Positions 30,870 to 40,441 are shown, numbered from the stretch's first letter. The stretch: DNA of 64,000 nucleotides from Micromonospora sp. C31 (GCF_018070575.1 NZ_JAGPXN010000001.1:434001-498000), one strand, 5' to 3'. The notes: generated by a model not told the origin, from the letters alone. Program-made: numbers and translations.

Positions 30870-31262
30870 GGCCATTGGGCGCAGCCTAGCGAGGTGGGCA
30901 CCGCCGGCAACCGAGCGGGTGCGCGTTGTGTGGTAATGCACATTCGGCGCCGTCACGTGGTCTTTTCGCGACTTCGACCCGATCTCAGCCGTCCGGGCGA
31001 TGTTGGCGGGGGTGCGTAACCCCTGCTTGGGGAGGTCGTTGAGTCAGGTGTCGGAGCGCTGCTCGCAGCGCGACGGCGGGAGCGGCCGATGCCCTGTCGG
31101 TCGAGGGGTGGCGGCGGGGCATCGTGCATAGAGGGGCCGGACGTGTGAGGGGTGCGTCCGGCCCCTCCCCCTGCCCGTCGTCGGCCCCGAGCCCGCGACC
31201 ACGGTGGCGAACGGCCCGGCCCGCGACAGCCGCCGGGCGACGGCCCCGAGCCCGCGACCGCG
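30870..31262. other. Gene-free region between sucC and the B12-binding gene
   Basis: No gene supported. It holds a perfect 13-bp hairpin (GAGGGGCCGGACG at 31131-31143 with 31155-31167) that may end the minus-strand B12-binding transcript. A 19-base direct repeat, CGGCCCCGAGCCCGCGACC, occurs at 31182-31200 and 31241-31259, next to that gene's stop. Confidence 0.55.
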
Positions 31263-31667
31263 TCAGGCGACCGGCTGGGCGACGTTCTGTCGGACCCACT
31301 CGACGATCGACTGGGTGGTCGCACCCGGCGTGAAGATCTTCGCGACCCCGATGCGCTGCAATTCCGGAAGGTCGGCGTCGGGGATGATGCCGCCGCCGAA
31401 CACGACGATGTCGCGGGCGTCGCGCTCACCGAGCAGCTCCACCACCCGCCGGAACAGCGTCATGTGTGCCCCCGACAGCACCGAGAGCCCGACCGCGTCG
31501 GCGTCCTCCTGGATCGCGGTCTCCACGATCTGTTCCGGGGTCTGGTGCAGGCCGGTGTAGATGACCTCCATGCCGGCGTCCCGCAGGGCACGCGCGACGA
31601 CCTTTGCGCCACGGTCGTGGCCGTCCAGGCCCGGCTTGGCGACGACGACCCGAATACGAGAGCTCAT
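31263..31667 (-). CDS. Cobalamin (B12)-binding domain protein, mutase small-subunit type
   Basis: This 134-residue stand-alone B12-binding domain is of the kind that forms the C-terminal part of methylmalonyl-CoA-type mutases. The DxHxxG motif is DGHDRG near residues 15-20, with the coordinating His. [10 protein letters not shown] and [19 protein letters not shown] complete the fold. In two-piece acyl-CoA mutases it partners a large catalytic subunit, but none is encoded in this window. ATG 31667 has a GGAAGG ribosome site. Confidence 0.9.
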   Translation of the reverse strand: MSSRIRVVVAKPGLDGHDRGAKVVARALRDAGMEVIYTGLHQTPEQIVETAIQEDADAVGLSVLSGAHMTLFRRVVELLGERDARDIVVFGGGIIPDADLPELQRIGVAKIFTPGATTQSIVEWVRQNVAQPVA

Positions 31668-31685
31668 CCGCGCATCCCTTCCACC

Positions 31686-31727
31686 GGCTCCGCGGCTTCA
31701 CTGAACGGCTCCGCGGCTGCACTGAAC
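31686..31727. repeat. Tandem 21-bp direct repeat upstream of the B12-binding gene
   Basis: Two adjacent copies of a unit beginning GGCTCCGCGGCT and ending CACTGAAC differ at one base (31686-31706 and 31707-31727). They lie 19 bases before the start codon, inside its leader or promoter. Confidence 0.7.
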
Positions 31728-31973
31728 GAACGGTAACCCGCCCGCCCCTGCCCGGGAAATCCGGGCGACGAAACTCACGCGCGCGGGGGCGGCGGGGTGC
31801 CGTCGACACCGGCACGACGAACCGCGACAGCCCTCGGCGTCAAGCCGGACGACTCCGCCGTTCGGTCACCCTGCGCGACGAACGGGCAGTTAGGGGGGCA
31901 CCGTTCGAGGGCACGAGCCATGACAATCACGGACGCAAAGGGACATAACGCGGTAGCAATTCGGCGCTTCGGC

Positions 31974-32002
31974 TTGTGACAGGACTGGTGGTTGGCTACC
32001 GT
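31974..32002 (+). promoter_or_regulatory. Candidate promoter of the first M23 peptidase gene
   Basis: TTGTGA (31974-31979), 17 bases, TACCGT (31997-32002). It leaves a 5' leader of about 110 bases before GTG 32117. I looked for the ydaO/c-di-AMP riboswitch often found before actinobacterial cell-wall hydrolases and did not find its conserved core. The remainder of 31728-32116 holds no gene. Confidence 0.5.
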
Positions 32003-32116
32003 GTCCACGGTTGTCATCAGGTCCACGGACGGGTGACGACGCGGCCAGCCGACGTTCACCCGGGTTTCACGGGCGTCGAGGAAGCCGCTTCGGATCCCCG
32101 ACAACGGAGGGTGTGC

Positions 32117-32833
32117 GTGCGCCAGCGCCTGTCGTCTGAGCCCGATCGATATCGCGGTCGCCGCCGCGTACCCACCCCCCCGCGGAGCCGCTACGCGGCG
32201 GTCGTCACCACCGCGTTCGTCGGCGCCGGCATCGTCGCGATCGGGGCGGGCGCTCTGCCCGACGCCAAGAGCGTCAACCCGTCGGTCCTCGACGAGCTCA
32301 AGGCCGCGTCGACCATCAACCAGGACGCCGCGGCCCGCGCCGACAACGCCGACCGCGCCAGTCGCGACAGCGACCGGGCCGGAACCGGGGAATCCGCCGA
32401 ACCCGAGGTCTGGCTGCTCCCCCTCCAGGGCTACGAGTTCAACTCGCCCTACGGCATGCGCTGGGGCAAGCTGCACACCGGCGTCGACCTGGTCGCCGCC
32501 GAGGGCACGCCCTACGTCGCCATCCACGGCGGCACCGTCACCAAGGCCGGCTGGTTCGGCGGCTACGGCTACACCGTGATCGTCCAGCACGCCGACGGCA
32601 GCGAGGCGATCTACGGCCACTCCTCCGCGCTGAGCGTGAAGGAGGGGCAGCAGGTGAAGGCGGGCGACCAGCTCGGCCTCGTGGGCAACACCGGCCACTC
32701 CTACGGCTCCCACCTGCACCTGGAGGTGCATGTCAAGGGCGAGCCGCTCGACCCGGTGCCGTGGCTCAAGGAGCGCGGGGTGGACATCCAGCTACAAGTC
32801 GAGGCGTACTACAGCGAGGTGACCGCGCCCTGA
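32117..32833 (+). CDS. M23-family cell-wall endopeptidase
   Basis: This 238-residue secreted or membrane-anchored peptidase has a basic N-terminus and a hydrophobic helix (YAAVVTTAFVGAGIVAIGAGAL). A short Ala/Asp/Arg coiled region precedes the LytM domain with zinc ligands in LHTGVD and the HLHLEVH motif. It would cleave peptidoglycan cross-links. GTG 32117 is chosen because GGAGG lies six bases upstream. The frame is open further upstream but lacks a ribosome site. Confidence 0.9.
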   Translation: MRQRLSSEPDRYRGRRRVPTPPRSRYAAVVTTAFVGAGIVAIGAGALPDAKSVNPSVLDELKAASTINQDAAARADNADRASRDSDRAGTGESAEPEVWLLPLQGYEFNSPYGMRWGKLHTGVDLVAAEGTPYVAIHGGTVTKAGWFGGYGYTVIVQHADGSEAIYGHSSALSVKEGQQVKAGDQLGLVGNTGHSYGSHLHLEVHVKGEPLDPVPWLKERGVDIQLQVEAYYSEVTAP

Positions 32834-32852
32834 CGCTACGCATCGCACGTCG

Positions 32853-32884
32853 ACCGCCCGGATCTGTCGATCCGGGCGGTTTTT
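32853..32884 (+). terminator. Strong intrinsic terminator after the first M23 gene
   Basis: ACCGCCCGGATC (32853-32864) pairs perfectly with GATCCGGGCGGT (32869-32880), loop TGTC, followed by a run of five Ts. It is the most classical terminator in the window. Confidence 0.88.
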
Positions 32885-32913
32885 CGTTGCCCCCCGTCGG
32901 TCAAAGTAACCTG

Positions 32914-32945
32914 GGTCACACACGGAAATGTGACCGGCGTCACCC
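32914..32945 (+). promoter_or_regulatory. Inverted-repeat operator candidates before the second M23 gene
   Basis: GGTCACA (32914-32920) and TGTGACC (32929-32935) form one inverted repeat, and GTGACCGGCGTCAC overlaps it. Repeated GTCAC half-sites about 160 bases before the gene suggest a regulator site. The regulator is unknown. Confidence 0.35.
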
Positions 32946-33106
32946 TTAGGCATGATCACTTTTGCGTGCGAACCCGCCGAACGAGGACGCAACGGGCGGG
33001 GACGGCCGTCCGCGACTCGCCGTAGCTCCGTATCCCTACCCGTCACGGGGCGTGGCGACACCAGTATTTCGAGGTCAAGTGCCCCTCGATCAGGTGAAGG
33101 TCCGCC

Positions 33107-33895
33107 GTGCAGGAAGACATTCGGAACGAGAACACCCCCGACGCCCCCGTCCGGCACCGGCGGCCGGTCGGCAGCCGCACCCGCATGATCATCGCTGCGG
33201 CGGCCCTGGCCGGCCTCGGCCTCGGCGGAGCCGCCTTCGCGACCACCGGGAACGACGAGCCCGCCGCGCCGGCCGCTGCCGTGCAGCCGCAGGCCCGCGC
33301 GGAGGCCGCCGACCGCGCCGAACGCGCCGACCGCGCCGACCGCTCCGCCCGCGAGACGACCGCTCCGGCCACCCCCTCGGCGAGCCCGACGCCCAGCCCC
33401 ACCAAGGCCAGCCCGTCGGCGAAGCCCAGCCCGAAGCCGACCGTCGCCAGTCCGAAGGTGACCAGCAAGCCGAAGGCGACCAGCAAGCCCAAGCCCAGTT
33501 GGGTGATCCCGATGAGGGGCGCGGCGATCACCTCCTGCTACGGCCCGCGCTGGGGCACCCAGCACGCCGGCATCGACTTCGCGCTGCCCGCCGGCACCCC
33601 GGTCCGCGCCGCCTTCGGCGGCACGGTCACCAAGGCCGGCGACGTCGGCGACGGGTACGGCATCTCCGTCTTCGTCGACCACGGCAACGGCTACCTGACC
33701 CACTATGCCCACCTGAGCACCGCCAAGGTGGGCGTAGGTGAGAAGGTCAGCGCCGGACAGACCATCGGTCTGGAGGGGTCCACCGGCGACTCCACCGGCC
33801 CGCACCTGCACTTCGAGGTGCACCAGGGCCAGATGTGGAACCAGATCGACCCCGCGCCGTTCCTGCGCGCCCGGGGCATCGACGTGGCCTGCTGA
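33107..33895 (+). CDS. M23-family cell-wall endopeptidase
   Basis: This 262-residue protein has a cytoplasmic start, one hydrophobic helix (MIIAAAALAGLGLGGAAFA), a long Ala/Arg/Asp then Ser/Pro/Lys linker suited to crossing the wall, and a LytM domain. The zinc ligands are in QHAGIDF and PHLHFEVH. It is a likely paralogue of the gene before it but carries its own promoter after a strong terminator. GTG 33107 has AAGG upstream. Confidence 0.9.
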   Translation: MQEDIRNENTPDAPVRHRRPVGSRTRMIIAAAALAGLGLGGAAFATTGNDEPAAPAAAVQPQARAEAADRAERADRADRSARETTAPATPSASPTPSPTKASPSAKPSPKPTVASPKVTSKPKATSKPKPSWVIPMRGAAITSCYGPRWGTQHAGIDFALPAGTPVRAAFGGTVTKAGDVGDGYGISVFVDHGNGYLTHYAHLSTAKVGVGEKVSAGQTIGLEGSTGDSTGPHLHFEVHQGQMWNQIDPAPFLRARGIDVAC

Positions 33896-33912
33896 CCCTT
33901 AACCACCGGAAA

Positions 33913-33940
33913 CGGCCCGGTCCGGCGCGCTGCCGGGCCG
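33913..33940. terminator. Hairpin between converging M23 and pcrA genes
   Basis: CGGCCCGG (33913-33920) pairs with CCGGGCCG (33933-33940). A short GC stem between converging genes, plausible as a shared terminator. Confidence 0.4.
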
Positions 33941-33948
33941 GGCCGGTC

Positions 33949-36354
33949 TCAGAGCTTGTCGATCGGGGCGTGCCGGAGCACCAGCCACATCGTCTGGTCG
34001 CCGAAGTCGATCTGCGCCCGGGCGCCCGGGCCGTGCCCCTCTACGGCGAGCACCCGGCCCAGGCCGTAGCGCTGGTGGTTGACCCGGTCGCCGACGGCGA
34101 CCTTGGGCCCCTGCGGCAGCTCGCTCGCCGTGGTCAGGCGGCTGGCGTCGACCCCCAGTCGCTTCGCCAGCTGCGCCGCCTTCGGCGTGCCGCCGTTGAA
34201 GCCCGCACGCCCGCCGGGCATCCGGTCCGCGCGGCCACCCACGCCGCCGCCCCCGCCGGCCCACGAGGTGTACGACCCCTCGGTGCGCTCCCAGCGCACC
34301 AGCTCCGGCGGCAGCTCCTCCAGGAAGCGCGACGGCGGGTTGTAGGCCGGCTGCCCCCACGCCGAGCGGGTGACCGCCCGGGAGAGGTAGAGACGCTGAC
34401 GGGCCCGGGTGATGCCGACATACGCCAGCCGGCGCTCCTCCTCCAGCTCCCGGCTGTCGCCCAGCGAGCGCAGGTGCGGGAAGACGCCGTCCTCCAGGCC
34501 GGTCAGGAAGACGACCGGGAACTCCAGCCCCTTGGCGGTGTGCAGCGTCATGAGCGTGACCACGCCCTGGTGGTCCGGGTCGTCCGTCGGCAACTGGTCG
34601 GCGTCGGCGACCAGCGCGACCTGCTCCAGGAAGCCGGCCAGGGTCGCCCGCTCCCCCTCCTCGCCGAGGGCCTCGATCCGCTCGGTGTACTCCCGGGCGA
34701 CACTGACCAGTTCCTGGAGGTTGTCGACCCGTCCCGCGTCCTGCGGGTCGAGGCTCTCCTCCAGCTCGTTGAGATAGCCGGAGCGGGTCAGCAGCGCCTC
34801 CAGCACCTCCTCCGGGGTGCCCGTCTCGGCCAGCTCGCGGGCGCCGTCGAGCAGGGCGACGAAGTCGGCGATGCCGTTGGCCGCCCGGGTGGAGATGCCC
34901 GGGGCGTCCTTGGCCCGCCGCAGCGCCGCCCCGAAGGAGATCCGGTCCCGGCTCGACAGCGCCTCCACGCACGCCTCGGCCCGGTCACCGATGCCCCGGC
35001 GCGGCGTGTTGAGGACCCGGCGCAGGCTGACCGTGTCGTCGTCGTTGACCACCGCGCGCAGGTAGGCCAGCGCGTCGCGGACCTCCTTGCGCTCGTAGAA
35101 GCGCACCCCGCCGACCACCTTGTAGGGCAGGCCGACCCGGATGAACACCTCCTCGAAGACCCGGGACTGGGCGTTGGTGCGGTAGAAGACGGCCACGTCG
35201 CCGGGGCGGGTCTCGTCGGCGTCGACCAACCGGTCGATCTCGCGCGCCGCCCAGTCGGCCTCGGCGTGCTCGGTGTCGGCCACATAGCCGACGATCGGCT
35301 CGCCGGCGCCCGCCTCGCTCCACAGCCGCTTCGGCTTGCGCGAGGTGTTCCGGTCGATCACCGCGTTGGCCGCGTTGAGGATCGTCTGGGTGGAGCGGTA
35401 GTTCTGCTCCAGCAGGATCGTGCGGGCGTCGCCGAAGTCGCGCTCGAACTCCAGGATGTTGCGGATCGTGGCGCCCCGGAACGCGTAGATCGACTGGTCG
35501 GCGTCACCGACCACGCAGAGCTCCGCCGGCTCGATCCCCTCCGTGCCGGAGACCAGCTCCTTGATCAGCACGTACTGCGCGTGGTTGGTGTCCTGGTATT
35601 CGTCCACCAGGACGTGCCGGAACCGCCGGCGGTAGCTCTCCGCGACGTGCGGGTGGGACTGGAGCAGGTGCACCGTCGTCATGATCAGGTCGTCGAAGTC
35701 CAGCGCGTGCGCCTCGCGCAGCCGCCGCTGGTAGAGCGTGTAGGCCTCGGCCAGCGCCCGCTCGTTGGGGCCCTTGGCGCGGCCCGCGAACTCCTCCGGG
35801 TCGACCAGCTCGTTCTTCAGGTTGGAGACCTGGGCGGCCAGCCCGCGCGCCGGGTAGCGCTTCGGGTCGAGGTCCAGCTCCCTGGCGACCATCTGCATCA
35901 GCCGGCGGGAGTCGTCCGCGTCGTAGATCGAGAAGGTCGACTTCAGCCCGGCGTGCGCGTGCTCGGCGCGCAGGATGCGCACGCACGCGGAGTGGAACGT
36001 CGACACCCACATCAGGCGGGCGCGGGGACCCACCAGGTGGGCGACCCGCTCCTTCATCTCGCCGGCGGCCTTGTTCGTGAAGGTGATCGCGATGATCTCG
36101 CCGGGATGCACGTCCCGGGCGGCCAGCAGGTAGGCGATCCGGTGGGTGAGCACCCGGGTCTTGCCCGAGCCCGCACCGGCCACGATCAGCAGCGGCGAGC
36201 CGGCATGGGTGACGGCGTCGCGCTGCGGGCCGTTCAGGCCCTCGACCAGGGCCTGCGGATCGAGTTGAACACCCGCCGACCTGGGCCGGTGCGGCGAGGT
36301 CGGGGCAGGCGTCGGCGCGGGCGGGGACGCGGGGATGTCGAAGAGAGGATGCAT
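33949..36354 (-). CDS. pcrA: ATP-dependent DNA helicase of the UvrD/PcrA family
   Basis: This 801-residue SF1A 3'-5' helicase acts in repair and replication restart. It shows Walker A AGAGSGKTR, FTNKAAGEMKERV, Walker B VDEYQDTN, GDADQSIYAFRGA, LEQNYRS and motifs near TLHTAKGLEFPVVF and VGITRARQRLYL. The C-terminal segment GDRVNHQRYGLGRVLAVEG is the Tudor-like domain that lets PcrA bind RNA polymerase. Length is normal. Confidence 0.95.
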   Translation of the reverse strand: MHPLFDIPASPPAPTPAPTSPHRPRSAGVQLDPQALVEGLNGPQRDAVTHAGSPLLIVAGAGSGKTRVLTHRIAYLLAARDVHPGEIIAITFTNKAAGEMKERVAHLVGPRARLMWVSTFHSACVRILRAEHAHAGLKSTFSIYDADDSRRLMQMVARELDLDPKRYPARGLAAQVSNLKNELVDPEEFAGRAKGPNERALAEAYTLYQRRLREAHALDFDDLIMTTVHLLQSHPHVAESYRRRFRHVLVDEYQDTNHAQYVLIKELVSGTEGIEPAELCVVGDADQSIYAFRGATIRNILEFERDFGDARTILLEQNYRSTQTILNAANAVIDRNTSRKPKRLWSEAGAGEPIVGYVADTEHAEADWAAREIDRLVDADETRPGDVAVFYRTNAQSRVFEEVFIRVGLPYKVVGGVRFYERKEVRDALAYLRAVVNDDDTVSLRRVLNTPRRGIGDRAEACVEALSSRDRISFGAALRRAKDAPGISTRAANGIADFVALLDGARELAETGTPEEVLEALLTRSGYLNELEESLDPQDAGRVDNLQELVSVAREYTERIEALGEEGERATLAGFLEQVALVADADQLPTDDPDHQGVVTLMTLHTAKGLEFPVVFLTGLEDGVFPHLRSLGDSRELEEERRLAYVGITRARQRLYLSRAVTRSAWGQPAYNPPSRFLEELPPELVRWERTEGSYTSWAGGGGGVGGRADRMPGGRAGFNGGTPKAAQLAKRLGVDASRLTTASELPQGPKVAVGDRVNHQRYGLGRVLAVEGHGPGARAQIDFGDQTMWLVLRHAPIDKL

Positions 36355-36618
36355 CGCACGGCGAGTCTATGCCGCCGGGCGGACACTCCCCCGCCGCGTG
36401 TACCCCGGCTCGCCCGAGGTGTCCGCCGGGCCGGCCGATCCGCCCCGGCCCGCGTCGTGCACCCGGTGCCCGCCCCGGCGGGCCGGGGACGGTTCGTCCC
36501 CTGCCCGACCGGTCGAGACGAAGATGTCACCCTGTCGTGTCTGGTGCCCCCGTCCCCCGTGCACAACGATGACGGTGAAAATCCGGCTCCTCCCCCGTAC
36601 ACGACTGGGAGAACGACC

Positions 36619-38469
36619 ATGACTCAGCCGCGTTCGCGCGGTCGGGCGACGCTGCGCCACCTCGCCGCGCCCACCCTCGCGTTGGCCGTCGTCGCCACGC
36701 TGTCCCCCGCCACCCGGCCCGCCCCGGCCCCCGCCGACGACCGGGGGGCCGGCCTCACCCCCGTCTCGATCTCCTACGCCGCCCCGACCGGCGGCGAGGT
36801 CAAGGGCAACTTCCTGAGCTACAACGACTTCCACGGCGCCATCGACCCGCCCGGCGGAAGCGGCGCGGCGGTCAACGGCACTCCCGCCGGAGGCGTGGAG
36901 TACCTCGCCACCTGGCTGCGCAAGCTGCGCGCCGAGGCCCGCGCCGAGGGGCGGCCCACCACCACCGTCGGGGCCGGCGACCTGATCGGCGCCACCCCCC
37001 TCGTCAGCGCCGCCTTTCACGACGAGCCGACCATCGAGTTGATGGACGAGATCGGCCTGGACGTCAGCTCCGTCGGCAACCACGAGTTCGACGAGGGCGT
37101 CGACGAGCTGATCCGGATCAACAAGGGCGGCTGCCACCCGGTCGACGGCTGCCAGGACGGGGACGGTTTCGCCGGCGCGAAGTTCACCTACCTGGCCGCC
37201 AACACCGTCAACCGGAAGACCGGCCTGCCGATCCTGCCCCCGGTGGACGTGCGGTTCGTCGGCGGCGTGCCGGTCGGCTTCGTCGGCGTGACCCTGGAGG
37301 GCACCGCGGGCATCGTCAACCCGGCCGGCATCGCCTCCGTGCGCTTCACCGACGAGGTGGCGACCGCCAACAAGTGGGGCGGCCTGCTCAAGCTCTTCGG
37401 CGTCAAGGCGATGGTGCTGCTGGTGCACGAGGGCGGCGCCCAGTCGCCGCCGCCGGCCACCCCCGGCGTCTCGGACTGCGCCAACTTCTCGGGGCCGATC
37501 GTGGACATCGTGCGCGGCCTGCGGCCGGAGTTCGGGCTGGTCGTCTCCGGGCACACCCACCGCTTCTACTCCTGCTCGCTGCCGAACTCCTCGGGCGCCC
37601 GCAGCGTGGTCACCAGCGCCGGCAACAACGGCCAGCTGATCACCGACGTGGACTACTCGCTGGACCGGCGCACCGGCCGCTTCACCGGGATCACCGCCCG
37701 CAACGTCGTCGTCGAGAACGGCGTCCGCAACCCGGACGGCACCTGGCAGCAGAGCGCCCCGGGCACGTACGTGCGCAACCCCGACCTGGTGGACCCGGGC
37801 GCCAAGGCCCTCGCCGACAAGTACCGGGCGGCCGTCGCGCCCATCGCCAACCGGGTGGTGGGCCGGATCTCGGCCGACATCGTCCGCGACGCCCGCCCCA
37901 GCGGGGAGAGCCCGCTGGGTGACGTCATCGCCGACGCCCAGCTCGCGTACACCCGGTCGAACGGGGCGCAGATCGCGCTGATGAACCCGGGCGGTATCCG
38001 GGCGTCCCTGCCGTACGCGGCCTCGGCCGGGGGCGAGGCGCCGGGCGAGGTCACCTACGGCGAGGCGTTCACCGTCCAGCCGTTCAACAACCTGGTGGTC
38101 ACCCAGACCCTCACCGGCGCGCAACTGCGCAACGTGCTGGAGCAGCAGTTCGTGGGCTTCAACGGGCAGACCACCCAGCGCGTCCTCCAGGTCTCGGCCG
38201 GGCTGACCTACTCCTACGACAGCACCGCGCCGGCCGGCTCGCGGGTCAGCGCCCTGGCGTTCGACGGCGCGCCGGTCGACCCGGCCGCCAGCTACCGGGT
38301 CACCACGAACGACTTCCTGGCCAACGGCGGGGACGGCTTCACCGAGTTGCGGGCCGGCACGGCGCGGACCACCGCCCCGGGCTTCGACGTCGACGCACTG
38401 ATCGCCTACCTGGGCGCGGGCGCCCCGGTCGCTCCCGGACCGGCCGACCGCATCACCCGGCTGGGCTGA
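36619..38469 (+). CDS. Secreted 5'-nucleotidase / metallophosphatase
   Basis: This 616-residue exported enzyme of the UshA/5'-nucleotidase family has a signal peptide (about residues 1-41), a calcineurin-like metallophosphatase domain (YNDFHGAID, GAGDLIGATP, GNHEFDEG, SGHTHRFYS) and a C-terminal 5'-nucleotidase domain (MNPGGIRASLPY, NDFLANGGDGF). It would release nucleosides and phosphate outside the cell. The start is ATG 36619, with GGGAGAA just upstream. The frame runs open for 2.8 kb before it, antisense to pcrA, which is not coding. Confidence 0.92.
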   Translation: MTQPRSRGRATLRHLAAPTLALAVVATLSPATRPAPAPADDRGAGLTPVSISYAAPTGGEVKGNFLSYNDFHGAIDPPGGSGAAVNGTPAGGVEYLATWLRKLRAEARAEGRPTTTVGAGDLIGATPLVSAAFHDEPTIELMDEIGLDVSSVGNHEFDEGVDELIRINKGGCHPVDGCQDGDGFAGAKFTYLAANTVNRKTGLPILPPVDVRFVGGVPVGFVGVTLEGTAGIVNPAGIASVRFTDEVATANKWGGLLKLFGVKAMVLLVHEGGAQSPPPATPGVSDCANFSGPIVDIVRGLRPEFGLVVSGHTHRFYSCSLPNSSGARSVVTSAGNNGQLITDVDYSLDRRTGRFTGITARNVVVENGVRNPDGTWQQSAPGTYVRNPDLVDPGAKALADKYRAAVAPIANRVVGRISADIVRDARPSGESPLGDVIADAQLAYTRSNGAQIALMNPGGIRASLPYAASAGGEAPGEVTYGEAFTVQPFNNLVVTQTLTGAQLRNVLEQQFVGFNGQTTQRVLQVSAGLTYSYDSTAPAGSRVSALAFDGAPVDPAASYRVTTNDFLANGGDGFTELRAGTARTTAPGFDVDALIAYLGAGAPVAPGPADRITRLG

Positions 38470-38474
38470 GTCGC

Positions 38475-38511
38475 GGGCGGTCCCGGCGTCACGACGGCAC
38501 CGGGACCGCCC
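38475..38511 (+). terminator. Terminator of the 5'-nucleotidase gene
   Basis: GGGCGGTCCCGG (38475-38486) pairs perfectly with CCGGGACCGCCC (38500-38511), six bases past the stop. It separates this gene from the chorismate mutase attenuator. Confidence 0.6.
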
Positions 38512-38537
38512 GTCCGGGCACGGGTTGCGCCGAATCC

Positions 38538-38567
38538 TTGCGCCGGCCGGCCGGGGGTCGGCATACT
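38538..38567 (+). promoter_or_regulatory. Promoter of the leader peptide and chorismate mutase
   Basis: TTGCGC (38538-38543), an 18-base spacer and CATACT (38562-38567). The -10 box ends seven bases before GTG 38575, so the mRNA probably begins at that codon and the leader peptide is translated without a ribosome-binding site. Confidence 0.6.
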
Positions 38568-38574
38568 CGACGAC

Positions 38575-38640
38575 GTGTTCGGTCAGCGCTTCTACTTTTA
38601 CTACGGCACCGGGAGTCCGGCAGCCGTAGGTCGCGCCTGA
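38575..38640 (+). CDS. Phe/Tyr attenuator leader peptide (21 aa)
   Basis: This small frame starts at GTG 38575 and ends at TGA 38638. It encodes 21 residues with the run RFYFYYG: two Phe and three Tyr in five consecutive codons (38590-38604), plus a second-position Phe. Such residues are rare in this genome's short frames. It lies directly before a gene at the chorismate branch to Phe and Tyr. Stalling at these codons when Phe-tRNA or Tyr-tRNA is scarce would act on the hairpins that follow. It is too short for standard gene calling. Confidence 0.82.
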   Translation: MFGQRFYFYYGTGSPAAVGRA

Positions 38641-38690
38641 TCAACCAGACCTACGAGAAAGCCCCGGGCTCCTGGAGTCCGGGGCTTTCT
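38601..38690 (+). promoter_or_regulatory. Transcription attenuator with competing hairpins
   Basis: Segment 1, CTACGGC (38601-38607, in the last Tyr codons), pairs with GCCGTAG (38623-38629) in segment 2. Segment 2 can instead pair with segment 3: GGAGTCCGG (38612-38620) with CCGGGCTCC (38664-38672, one G-U), and CGTAGGTC (38625-38632) with GACCTACG (38648-38655). Segment 3 otherwise forms the terminator: AGAAAGCCCCGG (38656-38667) with CCGGGGCTTTCT (38679-38690). A ribosome stalled on the Phe/Tyr codons would mask segment 1 and favour the antiterminator. There is no long U-run. Confidence 0.8.
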
Positions 38691-38737
38691 CCGTCCCGGG
38701 ATCCGGGCACCGGGCACCTGACAGCGAGGGGTACCCG

Positions 38738-39130
38738 ATGATGACAGACGTGGTGGAGTCCAACGGCAGCCTGACGCGACCCGAGGCGGGCGGGTCCGAC
38801 CCCGGCGCCCCCGGCACCCCCGTCGACGCCCCGGGAGGTGCCGACGGCGCCAGGCCGGAGGCGCGCACGGGCACCCAGGAGCCGACCGCGGCCGCCCGGA
38901 TCGTCGAGATCCGGGAGCGGATCGACGAGATCGACCGGGCGCTGGTCGAGCTGTGGCAGGAGCGGGCCCGGCTCTCCCAGGAGGTCGGGGTCACCCGGAT
39001 GGCCTCCGGCGGCACCCGGCTGGTGCTGTCCCGGGAACGGGAGATCCTGGAGCGCTTCCGGGGCGCCCTCGGCGCCGACGGGACGCAGCTCGCGCTGCTG
39101 CTGCTCCGCGCCGGCCGCGGCCCCCTGTGA
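38738..39130 (+). CDS. Chorismate mutase (AroQ type)
   Basis: This 130-residue protein has a disordered N-terminal 45 residues and a helical AroQ domain (IVEIRERIDEIDRALVELWQERARLSQEVGVTR, then LSREREILERF). It converts chorismate to prephenate, the branch point to Phe and Tyr. GAGGGG lies six bases before the first of two adjacent ATGs. The usual Lys after VG is replaced by Arg. It is preceded by a Phe/Tyr attenuator. Confidence 0.9.
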   Translation: MMTDVVESNGSLTRPEAGGSDPGAPGTPVDAPGGADGARPEARTGTQEPTAAARIVEIRERIDEIDRALVELWQERARLSQEVGVTRMASGGTRLVLSREREILERFRGALGADGTQLALLLLRAGRGPL

Positions 39131-39427
39131 CGCGTACGCCGGCAGCACCCCGGCCACGGACGCCGGCAGTACCCCCGGCTGGCGTACCCGGCAGCACCGC
39201 CCCCGGCGGACGGACGCCGGCAGCACCCCGGGCCGAAGGCCGGCAGCGGCCCGCGCGCCCGGATCGGGCCGGATGGCCTGGTCCGCCGTCGTCCCCCGGC
39301 CGGGTGGGCCGCCGCGCCCCGGCGGGGGTGGGCCGCCGCGCCCCGGCGGGGGTGGGCCGCCGCGCCCCGGAAACGACGGAACCGCCTGCCGTCGTCGCGA
39401 TGACGTCAGCAGGCGGTTCCGTGGGGG
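39131..39427. repeat. Low-complexity intergenic DNA with 24-bp tandem repeat
   Basis: After the mutase come several degenerate copies of GCCGGCAGCACCCC (39133-39260). Almost three exact copies of a 24-bp unit that starts GGGTGGGCCGCCGCGCCCCGG follow, at 39302-39325, 39326-39349 and 39350-39370. No gene is supported. It ends in the terminator of the second importer operon. Confidence 0.75.
39377..39421 (-). terminator. Terminator of the second peptide importer operon
   Basis: CGGAACCGCCTGC (39377-39389) pairs perfectly with GCAGGCGGTTCCG (39409-39421), loop 19 bases, six bases past the last stop codon of the operon. Confidence 0.65.

Positions 39428-40433
<1,006 letters not shown>

Positions 40434-40441
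<8 letters not shown>

Noticed and set aside
31850..33106. Possible c-di-AMP (ydaO) riboswitches before the M23 peptidase genes
   Set aside because: Such riboswitches often precede actinobacterial cell-wall hydrolases, but the conserved core (GACAGCTAACC-like) is not present in either leader.
33835..36618. Long plus-strand open frame antisense to pcrA, continuous with the 5'-nucleotidase
   Set aside because: It is a GC-skewed shadow of pcrA. Homology and the ribosome site place the nucleotidase start at 36619, and pcrA on the other strand has all helicase motifs.
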